Below, piece by piece: positions 8,786-17,543 of a stretch of 29,581 nt of DNA. A program made the position numbers and the translations under genes. Within the stretch, counting starts at the first letter, position 1; each line of letters begins with the position of its first letter. The notes under the pieces were generated by a model that worked only from the letters and a program-made list of their open reading frames with translations, did no database searches and was not told the DNA's origin. This DNA comes from a virus: positions 1 through 29,581 of the IMG/VR virus record IMGVR_UViG_3300025266_000031. One strand, given 5' to 3'.

Positions 8786-11700
8786 TTAAGTATTACTTAC
8801 ATCGCTAGTAACAGGTTGTGCTGTTGCAACAAATTTTTTACCATCCGCATCAAACCTTGCGACAAATAATCTGTTTGATGTATTTGAAGACGAAAGATCA
8901 CTAGGTGTAACCGGTGCAGTCTGAATTGACGCATTTTCAGTCCCGTCTGCTGAAGGCTCAGCACCTAATGCGCTATAAGAATACCAACTGTTTCCTGTTG
9001 TTCCTCCGCCATCTACCCAAGGTAAATTAGGAATCCATTTTTCTGTTAAATCTGAATTATTATAAAATTGAGTTACATACCTTAAAGACCATTCTCTAGC
9101 CCAAACTTCAACCGATGGCACTTCGTTATCCGCGTAACCAACATTGTTTCTACCTCTAGGCGATACCATATATTGAAAAGACGTTTCTGGGAACTTGTAA
9201 TAAAAATCACCAAAAGATAATTTTACTTTTATATTGGAATTAACAAGATTTGCTCCATTTTCACCAAATATAGTTGGAGTTCTTAAATTAGTTGGAGTTG
9301 GTGTTATGTCTAATGTTTTTCCACTTGTATTTGGAGTTTTTTGATCATTAGGAGTTTGAGGGTATCTAATTAAAAGTCTATATTCTCCAAACTTATCATT
9401 TGTAGTATTGTCATAGCTTTCGTCTTTTCCAAAAGCAAACACTTTAGAAGCTGTAGAAGTTGTTGTACCTTGAGAACTTGAAGCAGGATACGTTGTAGAT
9501 GTTTCTATCGTGTCTTGTTGTAAAACACCTCCTCCAATACCGTTAACACTTTCGGTACTATCGTTTAATACTCCAGTAACCCCAAAACTAGATGTGCTAA
9601 TTATTGCGCCTTCATTAGTGCCATCAAAACCTATAATTAATCTACCACCAGCGCCACCGCCACTTCCAACGTTTTGTTGTGTTGCTCCAAATTTCATTTC
9701 TTGGCCTTCTACATCTGTTGCGGTTGTCCAAGCTGTATTTGCATCGGGTCTATATTGTAAATAAGCTGCTCTAATTATACCTATTTGCTGAGAAGTTGTA
9801 GGATAACCTTGACTAGCGTCTTCATAAGGCCACATTGTAAAACTAAAATCAACTTTAATATAAGCAGTTCCTACGGTTAAATCGTTACCTGCGCTTCCAG
9901 CTGCCGCGTCAAAAGCACTTGGTCTGTAGTTTGAATTTTTCCAAGAATACAGGTTGCCATTATTATCTTTGTAATTGGGGGTAAGTAGATTTAGATTACT
10001 TTCAGGCGAAGCTACAAGTCCATTTTCAGGTAATTCTAAACTCTGGTACGCAGCTCTTCCTTCTGTTCCAGATGCGTTGTTTTGCATGCCAACTGGAGAT
10101 TCAGAGTCTATTCTACTGCCTATCATGGTAGCATAACTACTTTGAGCTCCCCAATACACTCCTACAGACTCTAATCCTCCTGTTAAGTCAATGTTTTCTT
10201 TTTTTCCAAAACTATCATTAATTGGAGCTTCTCCAAATAAAACAGAAATAGGGGTGGTTAATTCATCAGTAACTCCTCCTGAATCAGTTAAAACTAAATC
10301 AAACGTATATATTCCAAAAGCAGTTCCACTAGTTTCTGTTAAAACTCCAGTTTCTGAATTTAATGACAAAGCAGGTAATTTTGGATTTTGATTTATAATA
10401 TTAAAAATTAAATCTTTTTTGTTTTGTTCAGCAGTACCAACAAAACCATTAACGCCTGCAAAAGTTGTTACTGGATTTGTAAGAGTTCTATTAGACGGCG
10501 CAGCTATAGGCGATCCTCCACCCACAGGTACAAGTGTTGGAGATACGTTTATTAAATTTTGATTTGTAATTGTAACTGGTTGAAATGTTGGATTTGCTAT
10601 TGATGGATCATCATTTCTAACGTTAAAAGTAAAAATAAAAGTATTTTTGCTAGCTTCAGGACTGTAATAAATAGAAGTAACAATACGCAGATTATACTTA
10701 TCATCTTGACCAGCTTCGTTAAATTCATCTAAAGCCCAATTAGAAGTAATGTTATCACCGTTTGCGTTAAACACGCTCACAAGACTTACAGTGCTAAGAG
10801 CCATAGCTTGATCTGCAAAATCAACCTCTATAGCTGGAGAAAAAGGAAGTGCTGTTGCAAAGTTACCAACAACAAAACCTTCTGTTTGAACAAAATTAAA
10901 ATTTATCCACCCGCTAACGCTATTATTAACGCCCGCTATAGCGTTTAGATCAGATATTAAACCAGCTGTGCTTGTTTCCCAGAATATTTCAAGTAAAGAT
11001 TCTACAGGTGCGGTTTCAAAGATACCTAAATGTATATTATATGCGTCTTTATAGTTTGCTTGTTGTAAAGATCCTATAGGGTTTCCAGCATTATCTCCTT
11101 GTGCTAGTCTAACCAAGTAAGGGTTACTATCTTGTTGATAAACAGTAGAATAAGGAGGTCCAATAGTTCCTCCGCCTCCAGTGTCGTCTTTGAACATCTC
11201 GTCTTGAGTTGCTATAGTTGAAACAGTTTGAGGATTAATTATTGGATAATAAGGTATGTTTATAGTGGGTGGCGTTGCAGCTGGCGAAGGAGTTACTCTG
11301 CCATATAACTCTACAGAGCTTCTAAACTGCTTTTGATCTGGTCCTACCTCAGTTAAATCTTTTGGCACTTTATTTATATTATCACCTAATATTGTTATAA
11401 AAGCAACTGTATTTACAGGATCAGGCTCAGTAGTTGCGCCTGCTCCATGATCTGGATAACCATTTAATATACCAGGAACAAAAACATTATAATATTCTTG
11501 CTCTGTTTGCTTTACAACAACTTTATAAGAATACCAACCTAAAGGATTATAACTGCTACTTCCTACATTATCATTATACAAACCAGGCCAACCATCTGTA
11601 AGTCTTGGACCGTCTGAAGATATAGCGGTATTTATTAAAACCTTTAAAGAATCACCAGGCCAAGAATTTATTGAATTTGTTTCAGCAGGAGTTTCTAAAG

Positions 11701-13168
11701 CCGGATTAGGCATGTATTTATGATAAAAAGTAGAACCTCCATAGGTTATTCCATCTACAGTTTGCGTAATTGAATTTACAGGAGACAGTATAGTAGTAGA
11801 TTGTCTTCCGTATCTATCTGAAAGCACAAATCCTACTTGATAATTTCTATTTTGTTTTACCGTGTGCTCTGGGTATTCAAAAATACTAGTAAAACCGTTT
11901 GTTGGGTTACTAGAATTTTTAAGAGTTACCGCTACATCATAATCTATTGTAGCTGGTGGCGTATGTTTATCTTGAAAATTACTATAAACTATTCTATTTC
12001 CTATAACTTCTTGACCATAAGCTCTAACAGGAACCTTGTCGTATACTCTTATTATTTCGCTTTCAGGAAGAGTTTTATAAGGTTTTCTTGATTGATAATC
12101 ATACAGATAAGTTGTAGTTTGATTTAACGTGTCGTCTGAATTTCTACTAAATACGTCAAAAGGAACAGAGTCTAAAACTTTAACATTTAAAGAATCAGAT
12201 TCTTTGTATAATATGTCTATTTCAGAAACATCTAAAGTTGAGTTCAAAACATCCGCATTAAAAGGAAGTGAAATATACAAGCCAACGTTGTTAACTTTAT
12301 TTTCCATAAACTGAACTATAGTACTTCTATACGCTTTATCTTCATCTCCAGGTAAAAAATAACCGTCTTGCTTTGGTATGAAAGCCTCTTGAGTAAAAGG
12401 AGCTAATATAGAATACTCTCCATCGTTAAATTTAAACCTATAACTAAACATTACAAATTTGCTTTCTAAATAATCTGGATCTCCTGGCCAGTTTTGGTCA
12501 TAAAAAGGATTTGCAGTACTTCCATCTGGAAGAGTTTCTGAAGTAACATCCTGCATTGAAGTGTAGTAAGTTCCGCCTACACTGTAGTACAAATTAATAG
12601 CTTGATAAGGATTATATTTAGCAACAGATATTAAATCTTCTGATACATAGTAGGTTCCATCACTAGCTAAATCAACATTTAATTTCCTAGGTTGATTTCT
12701 ATTGTCGGTCCAAAATAATAAATTTTCTAAAACATTAATTCCATATATAGGGTTTGTAGTGGAAAAATTTAAAAAAGCACCTTGAGCCACTACAGAAACA
12801 TCACTTGTTAAAATGTTATATGCATATATGTAATTGTTAGCTGAAGAACTATAAGTTATATTACTAGTTTGAGGTTCTGTATAATCTGTTAAAAAAACAT
12901 ATACAGTAGAAGAATTAGTATCAGCAAAAACCCCTATAGATTTTAAATTACATCCACAACCAGAAATAACACTAAAATCAACATTAGCGCCGGTTGAAGT
13001 TGAAGCTGGTAAATTACCTACAACATTTTCTAAAGCACCTACGTCTTCGCCTTCTGATTTACTAACTTGTATATTTTGTCCATCACGATATTCACCTGAA
13101 GGTAGTAATCTACTATCCAGGTCTTTATTCATTTTAGACTTTATAAAAGCATTTTTAACTTCAGCCAT
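8786..13168 (-). CDS. Large stabilisation-like (muzzle/tail stem) structural protein with Ig-like insert, 1460 aa
   Basis: The N terminus (K-N-A-F-I-K-S-K-M-N-K-D-L-D, then L-L-P-S-G-E-Y-R-D-G and D-V-G-A-L-E-N-V-V-G-N) is a signature I recognise from a marine phage structural family related in role to P22-type tail stabilisation proteins. Residues up to about 880 are beta-rich with many aromatic residues. At about 900-990 an Ig/cadherin-like domain follows (L-S-L-N-S-E-T-G-V-L-T, then G-I-Y-T-F-D-L-V-L-T-D). The C-terminal third returns to tail-like sequence with E-V-W-A-R-E-W-S-L-R-Y near 1365. It lies 5 bp after the connector gene and 18 bp before the 476 aa tail-type gene. No cysteine-rich, membrane or catalytic features are seen. 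It is probably a multi-copy tail-stem protein closing the portal. Confidence 0.75.
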   Translation of the reverse strand: MAEVKNAFIKSKMNKDLDSRLLPSGEYRDGQNIQVSKSEGEDVGALENVVGNLPASTSTGANVDFSVISGCGCNLKSIGVFADTNSSTVYVFLTDYTEPQTSNITYSSSANNYIYAYNILTSDVSVVAQGAFLNFSTTNPIYGINVLENLLFWTDNRNQPRKLNVDLASDGTYYVSEDLISVAKYNPYQAINLYYSVGGTYYTSMQDVTSETLPDGSTANPFYDQNWPGDPDYLESKFVMFSYRFKFNDGEYSILAPFTQEAFIPKQDGYFLPGDEDKAYRSTIVQFMENKVNNVGLYISLPFNADVLNSTLDVSEIDILYKESDSLNVKVLDSVPFDVFSRNSDDTLNQTTTYLYDYQSRKPYKTLPESEIIRVYDKVPVRAYGQEVIGNRIVYSNFQDKHTPPATIDYDVAVTLKNSSNPTNGFTSIFEYPEHTVKQNRNYQVGFVLSDRYGRQSTTILSPVNSITQTVDGITYGGSTFYHKYMPNPALETPAETNSINSWPGDSLKVLINTAISSDGPRLTDGWPGLYNDNVGSSSYNPLGWYSYKVVVKQTEQEYYNVFVPGILNGYPDHGAGATTEPDPVNTVAFITILGDNINKVPKDLTEVGPDQKQFRSSVELYGRVTPSPAATPPTINIPYYPIINPQTVSTIATQDEMFKDDTGGGGTIGPPYSTVYQQDSNPYLVRLAQGDNAGNPIGSLQQANYKDAYNIHLGIFETAPVESLLEIFWETSTAGLISDLNAIAGVNNSVSGWINFNFVQTEGFVVGNFATALPFSPAIEVDFADQAMALSTVSLVSVFNANGDNITSNWALDEFNEAGQDDKYNLRIVTSIYYSPEASKNTFIFTFNVRNDDPSIANPTFQPVTITNQNLINVSPTLVPVGGGSPIAAPSNRTLTNPVTTFAGVNGFVGTAEQNKKDLIFNIINQNPKLPALSLNSETGVLTETSGTAFGIYTFDLVLTDSGGVTDELTTPISVLFGEAPINDSFGKKENIDLTGGLESVGVYWGAQSSYATMIGSRIDSESPVGMQNNASGTEGRAAYQSLELPENGLVASPESNLNLLTPNYKDNNGNLYSWKNSNYRPSAFDAAAGSAGNDLTVGTAYIKVDFSFTMWPYEDASQGYPTTSQQIGIIRAAYLQYRPDANTAWTTATDVEGQEMKFGATQQNVGSGGGAGGRLIIGFDGTNEGAIISTSSFGVTGVLNDSTESVNGIGGGVLQQDTIETSTTYPASSSQGTTTSTASKVFAFGKDESYDNTTNDKFGEYRLLIRYPQTPNDQKTPNTSGKTLDITPTPTNLRTPTIFGENGANLVNSNIKVKLSFGDFYYKFPETSFQYMVSPRGRNNVGYADNEVPSVEVWAREWSLRYVTQFYNNSDLTEKWIPNLPWVDGGGTTGNSWYSYSALGAEPSADGTENASIQTAPVTPSDLSSSNTSNRLFVARFDADGKKFVATAQPVTSDVSNT

Positions 13169-13173
13169 TTAAT

Positions 13174-14409
13174 CTAGTATTTAATCCATTTAGATTTACC
13201 TCGAGCAATCTGAACAAACTCATTTAATTTTATATTTGATAATCTAATTTTAGCGTTTCTAAGTTTAGCACTTTTTTCACGTCTTAATCTTTGTATAACA
13301 TATTCAGGTTGATTAATTCTAGTTGCTAGTATAGCGTGGCTAATGTGAGCATATAGCGCCTCTTCAGCTAGTTTAGGTATTTTCATATCAGCGTCATAGC
13401 CTAAGCCATCTGATATATATTCTAATACTATAAGTTTATCGGCAAGATCACTAGAAAAAGACATTTTGCCGTTTCTTTCATTTATAGTAAACCATCCGTT
13501 TACTTGAGCTGTTTCTGGTTGTAAACCATATCTTTGACCAAAGTAATTATCTCCATACATACCACCATAACCTAAGCCATCTGATAATAACATGCCTGTT
13601 AAATTGCTTTGAGCTGCATTAATTTGTTCTAAATTATTAGTAGCCCATCGCTCTTCTGTTATAGAAGTGGTGTCTATATTTTCACCTAAATTATCTTGTA
13701 TTGCAATACCTTGTGCGTCTTGACTTGGTATTTCATAAGGATTTGTAGTTAAAGTTGTAGGGTATATAATATGTTTTATTCCTTGACCATCTATCCAGGA
13801 TACGTTTACGTAGTTAACGTAATCTTGAGGAAGTGGTATACTAAGATTAACCGGAATATTTAGTTCTTGAGATCTTATACTTTTTAAAGTGTCATAGCTA
13901 AACTCTTGTAATCCTCTTTTAGCAAAGAACATTACGTCTGTTGTTTTTACGCTTGGGATTAATTTCCCTGCTCCAACGTAACCAACCATGAAATTATTTA
14001 TAACATCTTGTAACGAAGTATAAGCATAACCGCCATAATTATCTTCAACTATATCACCAAAAGCATCTCTATCGCCATATTCGCCTCCGTATTGGGTAAG
14101 CAATTGAATTACAAACCAATCACTAGCAGGCGGAACAACGCCTAACGTTAAAACGTTATTAGAAACAGTAAACGTTCCAGTATATTCAGTAAAAGTTCCA
14201 GGAGTACCAGCCGTAGCGCCTTGAGAAGCGTATAATCTAAAATTGTTTAAATTATAACCAGCTGCCGTAGAATCTGAACTACCAAACGTTAAATCAGTAT
14301 CAAAAGTAGCAGTAAAAGAACCGCTAGCGCCATCCGTTATAAAAGTTTGAGAGCCAGCGTAGTACTGAGCATTAGTTTCGGTTATTAATCCGTTATTAGG
14401 TGTAGCCAT
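13174..14409 (-). CDS. Head-tail connector/ring-type structural protein, 411 aa
   Basis: The first ~110 residues are a Gly/Ser/Thr-rich beta domain ending in a D-W-F-V-I-Q-L strand. The middle carries S-L-Q-D-V-I-N-N-F-M near 134 and a helical F-F-A-K-R-G-L-Q-E-F-S-Y-D segment near 162, reminiscent of P22 gp4-like adaptor folds. The C terminus is a basic helical tail (R-L-R-R-E-K-S-A-K-L-R) ending K-W-I-K-Y, plausible for contact with portal or DNA. It stands between the 250 aa connector-like protein and the stabilisation-like protein, which is where a ring or adaptor protein is expected. I infer the ring role; sequence recognition is at family level from marine phages. Confidence 0.65.
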   Translation of the reverse strand: MATPNNGLITETNAQYYAGSQTFITDGASGSFTATFDTDLTFGSSDSTAAGYNLNNFRLYASQGATAGTPGTFTEYTGTFTVSNNVLTLGVVPPASDWFVIQLLTQYGGEYGDRDAFGDIVEDNYGGYAYTSLQDVINNFMVGYVGAGKLIPSVKTTDVMFFAKRGLQEFSYDTLKSIRSQELNIPVNLSIPLPQDYVNYVNVSWIDGQGIKHIIYPTTLTTNPYEIPSQDAQGIAIQDNLGENIDTTSITEERWATNNLEQINAAQSNLTGMLLSDGLGYGGMYGDNYFGQRYGLQPETAQVNGWFTINERNGKMSFSSDLADKLIVLEYISDGLGYDADMKIPKLAEEALYAHISHAILATRINQPEYVIQRLRREKSAKLRNAKIRLSNIKLNEFVQIARGKSKWIKY

Positions 14410-14412
14410 TGT

Positions 14413-15165
14413 TTAACTTTTTTTATTAGTTTCATCAGCTTGCACTAAAGCGGCTGCTGTTTGCACTACTTCGTTATCTCTTATAATTATACCAGAATAT
14501 AATAAAATCTTTAATATAACTTCCGTTTGTTCTGACTCATGTAATTCAAAATCAACAGAACCAGTAAGTTGAGTATCTTGATTATACTCTTTAGGATTAT
14601 AAACGTATTGTCCTAAATTACCAGTCGTAAAACCCCAAATAATATTATTTGGTTTTCTTATGTAATCAACTTTTATTTTATCAATTATACTTATAGGTTT
14701 TACAAATAACTTTTGATTTTCATAAAGATAAGCTGGATTTATAGTGCTAGGTTTAGTAAGTCTAGACTGATTAGCATAATAGAACTCATGCCTATCAAGT
14801 CTTTGAACAACTTTTTCATCATTATAAAGTACATTACCTAGTCTATAAAAAGAAACCGAATTACCGTAGGTATCAGTTGTAGGTAATACAAAATATGATA
14901 GGCCACCAACAGTAGTATATATTGCGTCGCCGAATGTTTTAAAAATAGCTAATTTTTCGTCAATATTTTCTTGTCTATCCGCATAATCTGTATCTGCTTG
15001 AAATACACGTAGTTGCTGGTTAAGATCATCAAAATATTTTTCAAATATTTCTAACTGTACTTGTGTTGCTACTGTGTTAAATTCAGTCGGAGTCATATAA
15101 CCACGCTGCTCTTTATTCAGTATCATTAAAACAGTTTGATATACTGTATTTACGTTTATAGCCAT
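14413..15165 (-). CDS. Head-tail adaptor/ring-type protein, 250 aa
   Basis: The helical N terminus reads V-Y-Q-T-V-L-M-I-L-N-K-E-Q-R-G-Y, then T-P-T-E-F-N and Q-L-E-I-F-E-K-Y-F-D-D-L-N-Q, a signature I have seen in marine and crAss-like podovirus connector genes. A beta-rich middle (residues 85-190) follows, and a helical end with E-Q-T-E-V-I-L-K-I-L-L-Y. There is no membrane segment or catalytic motif. It starts just after the terminator at 15188-15203 and ends 3 bp before the 411 aa connector gene. It likely sits under the portal or in the neck. The family link is from memory and the precise ring is not determinable. Confidence 0.65.
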   Translation of the reverse strand: MAINVNTVYQTVLMILNKEQRGYMTPTEFNTVATQVQLEIFEKYFDDLNQQLRVFQADTDYADRQENIDEKLAIFKTFGDAIYTTVGGLSYFVLPTTDTYGNSVSFYRLGNVLYNDEKVVQRLDRHEFYYANQSRLTKPSTINPAYLYENQKLFVKPISIIDKIKVDYIRKPNNIIWGFTTGNLGQYVYNPKEYNQDTQLTGSVDFELHESEQTEVILKILLYSGIIIRDNEVVQTAAALVQADETNKKS

Positions 15166-15180
15166 TTGTTGTTATTATTA

Positions 15181-15206
15181 AAATAAAGGAGGCTCGCGCC
15201 TCCCTT
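15181..15206 (-). terminator. Intrinsic terminator after the 254 aa gene
   Basis: A perfect 6-bp GC-rich stem (15188-15193 with 15198-15203, GGAGGC pairing GCCTCC) encloses a 4-base loop. Read on the minus strand it is followed by TTTATTTTAA. It lies 17 bp past the stop at 15220 and before the start at 15165. The AGGAGG on the plus strand belongs to this stem and is not a ribosome binding site. Confidence 0.8.
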
Positions 15207-15219
15207 ATAATATTACATG

Positions 15220-15984
15220 TTAAGAGAACTTTTTCTCTATAGACTGGAATACTTGTATTCCTTCGTCAGTCTTGAAGAAAGATGCCATAGCTGAGTATGG
15301 ATTTTCATCAAAAGGTATTGTCATTAATTTACGCCCATTAGATGCCCAGGTAAATGTTCTTTGGTCATCAGCTAATTTAATTATATTAGCTTCAGTTGCT
15401 CTAATAGCAAAATTTCTAAGTTGAACATTATCGTCATTAGCAAGATCTAAGAATAATTTAGGATTATACTTAGCAAATAAGAATAAGTCTCTTTTAAGCT
15501 CCTTAGAACTCATGTCTGACACTTTAGATCCTAACTCCACACGTAGTATTGCTTCACATTGATCGATGTCAATGTTTTTAGCAACGTTTAAAGCTTCTAG
15601 CTCCATTTCTAATTCAAATAAATCATCTTTAGCATCTTCTTGAATATCTTGCTCTGTATACATTATGCTTAAAAGCGGATGATATAAAGATAATATTTTT
15701 TGAAGAGCTTGATTTTCTTTAGTAACTAATAAACTTCCTTCTTTAAATCTAATATGACCAAGCGTAGCTTCACCAGCTTGTTCATCTTTAAATGGAGAGT
15801 TTTGATTAGTTGCGTATCTAACTTCTCTTTGTTCGTTTTTTTCAGCATCATACCACAACAGTGGATGCCTTGCTGTATGTTTTGAAGGTATTTTTAATGT
15901 TAAAGGATTATGAGGTCCTTTTAAAAAATAAGTTCTGTCTTTTATTTCCCAAGACGAATCTTGAATTGTTTGTTTTTTAGCCAT
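15220..15984 (-). CDS. Conserved phage structural-module protein of unknown function, 254 aa
   Basis: No named family recognised. The N-terminal half is basic and beta-like (K-G-P-H-N-P-L-T-L-K-I-P, then H-P-L-L-W-Y-D). Residues 115-200 are strongly helical and charged, with F-E-L-E-M-E-L-E-A-L, and the end has A-I-R-A-T-E-A-N-I-I near 192, R-T-F-T-W-A-S-N-G-R and a P-F-D-E-N-P-Y-S-A-M segment. It looks like a small conserved virion or assembly factor found just after the capsid gene in related marine phages. Uniquely in this operon, hairpins lie on both sides (16013-16054 and 15188-15203), so its transcript level may be set separately. The start is ATG preceded by a TTATATTATATT leader. Confidence 0.65.
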   Translation of the reverse strand: MAKKQTIQDSSWEIKDRTYFLKGPHNPLTLKIPSKHTARHPLLWYDAEKNEQREVRYATNQNSPFKDEQAGEATLGHIRFKEGSLLVTKENQALQKILSLYHPLLSIMYTEQDIQEDAKDDLFELEMELEALNVAKNIDIDQCEAILRVELGSKVSDMSSKELKRDLFLFAKYNPKLFLDLANDDNVQLRNFAIRATEANIIKLADDQRTFTWASNGRKLMTIPFDENPYSAMASFFKTDEGIQVFQSIEKKFS

Positions 15985-16012
15985 AATATAATATAATTTG
16001 ATATTTAATAAG

Positions 16013-16054
16013 AGTAGAAGTTACCCTCGTCAGTTCAACGAGGGTAAATCTACT
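16013..16054 (-). terminator. Strong two-part hairpin after the major capsid gene
   Basis: Inner arms 16022-16030 and 16038-16046 (TACCCTCGT with ACGAGGGTA) are a perfect 9-bp stem with a 7-base loop; outer arms 16013-16018 and 16049-16054 (AGTAGA with TCTACT) add 6 bp across a small internal loop. It starts 8 bp past the capsid stop. The downstream tract on the minus strand (CTCTTATTAAATATC) is only moderately U-rich, so it may be a partial terminator or an mRNA 3'-end stabiliser rather than a full stop. Confidence 0.7.
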
Positions 16055-16061
16055 AGAGTAA

Positions 16062-17531
16062 TTACACTCCTTTGAATAATACAAAGTTGTTAGCAGCTTG
16101 CACTACTAAACATCTTTCAGATAAGAAGTTAACTTCCATCGCATCAAGAGTACTTGTGAAAGCACCACCTGCTGATCCAGTTAACCAAGACTTCATACGA
16201 CGATCTTCTGTTTGAGAAGCTCTGTATCGCACGTGTAAGAATGGTCTACGGATGTTAGTTCCTAAAATTTGATCGTATACTGTAGAAGTTCCAGCTGGCA
16301 CTAAGATACCTTCGATAGAAGATGGTCCTGTTTGCGCACCACGAGTAGAAGCGTCATTTAAGTATTTCCAGTCAGTTTTATAGAAGTCATAAGATCCTCT
16401 GCGGAAACCACTAAATCCAAGATTTAATGCCATTTCTTCAGAATTTTCAAATAATCCATAAGCAGTACCACCTTGAGATCCTTGAGATACAGCACTTAGC
16501 ATGTTATCAAATTCTAGTGAAGTTGAACGCTGTAAAAACAACATGTTTTCTTCAATAGCTCCTTGAGTATCTAAGTTTTTCAAAATCTCATCAAAGTCAT
16601 CAATTCCGCTTGCGCCGCTAAATCCAACTTCAACATTACCTCTAGACTGTACAGCAGCGAATAAACCTTGAGTACCTTTAAACGTAGCTGCTAAAGCCGC
16701 TGATCCTGCCGCTGCAAGCTCACCTTCAATAACACTCATTTCTAAGTAATCTTCAAAACGTAAACGAGTTTCAGATTCAGCTTTTAAATACCATAAGTAT
16801 CCAGAAGTACCATCTTCAGTAGCAACTTCTACCCAACCGATCTGAGCCATGTCAGAACCATTGATAGTATAAGTATTACGAATAATGATAGGTGAATTAG
16901 AAAACTGAGTAAATGAAGGATCAATACTGATGTTAGTAGTTCCAACAGCTGGATTAACGCCACCTGCTACAGAATTAGTCGTTTGAGATCCTTTATTAAA
17001 TTCAGAACCGTATACAAAAATCTTAACGATAGCACCTAAACCAGCTGTATTTGCAGCAGTATAAGGAGCAACTGTTAATTGACCAGCAGTAGCGACTCCA
17101 GGAGCAGACAAACTACTAGCTGTAACGATACATTTTAATTCTTGACCAGCTCCATCCATAGCAACAATAGTTTGCCCTGGAGATACTACGTTAGTAATAG
17201 CCGGAAGACCAGCTGCAGCTACACGAACAGGAATAACAAGTACATTAGCACCTGCATTACCTACATTGTCATAAGAGATATGTAATCTGTTTTGTTCTGA
17301 CCAAATAACTTGATCTGAAGTCATTGGCATTTCAGCTCCAACCATACGTAAGAATCCAGAAAGAGTTCTGTTTCCGTAACGCTCTACTTCTTGTTCGTAG
17401 ATTTCAGGTAGATACTGTTGTGCAAAATCATTGGCGTTAGCACCGCCTGTGTTAAATGCTAAATAGTTTGTCGCTAACAGTTGTTGTTGTTGCGATGGTA
17501 CTATCGAACCGAATTGTGGACTTAAAGCCAT
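16062..17531 (-). CDS. Major capsid protein, 489 aa
   Basis: It is recognised from its place after portal and scaffold-like genes and from the N-terminal pattern Q-F-G-S-I-V-P-S, E-I-Y-E-Q-E-V-E-R-Y-G-N-R-T and S-D-Q-V-I-W-S-E-Q-N-R, which I know from marine phage capsid genes; an HK97-type fold is assumed. The middle is rich in Ala, Gly, Thr and Val strands; the C-terminal half contains R-R-P-F-L-H-V-R-Y-R-A-S-Q. Sampled lines of the gene reach about 45% G+C and it uses CGT/CGA for some Arg, unlike neighbours that favour AGA, which fits selection for high expression. A strong hairpin follows its stop. No protease cleavage site could be assigned and no prohead protease is seen nearby. Confidence 0.88.
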   Translation of the reverse strand: MALSPQFGSIVPSQQQQLLATNYLAFNTGGANANDFAQQYLPEIYEQEVERYGNRTLSGFLRMVGAEMPMTSDQVIWSEQNRLHISYDNVGNAGANVLVIPVRVAAAGLPAITNVVSPGQTIVAMDGAGQELKCIVTASSLSAPGVATAGQLTVAPYTAANTAGLGAIVKIFVYGSEFNKGSQTTNSVAGGVNPAVGTTNISIDPSFTQFSNSPIIIRNTYTINGSDMAQIGWVEVATEDGTSGYLWYLKAESETRLRFEDYLEMSVIEGELAAAGSAALAATFKGTQGLFAAVQSRGNVEVGFSGASGIDDFDEILKNLDTQGAIEENMLFLQRSTSLEFDNMLSAVSQGSQGGTAYGLFENSEEMALNLGFSGFRRGSYDFYKTDWKYLNDASTRGAQTGPSSIEGILVPAGTSTVYDQILGTNIRRPFLHVRYRASQTEDRRMKSWLTGSAGGAFTSTLDAMEVNFLSERCLVVQAANNFVLFKGV

Positions 17532-17543
17532 AATAGTTTAATT

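Noticed and set aside
15187-15193. AGGAGG on the plus strand as a Shine-Dalgarno element
   Set aside because: There is no plus-strand gene after it; it forms one arm of the terminator hairpin.
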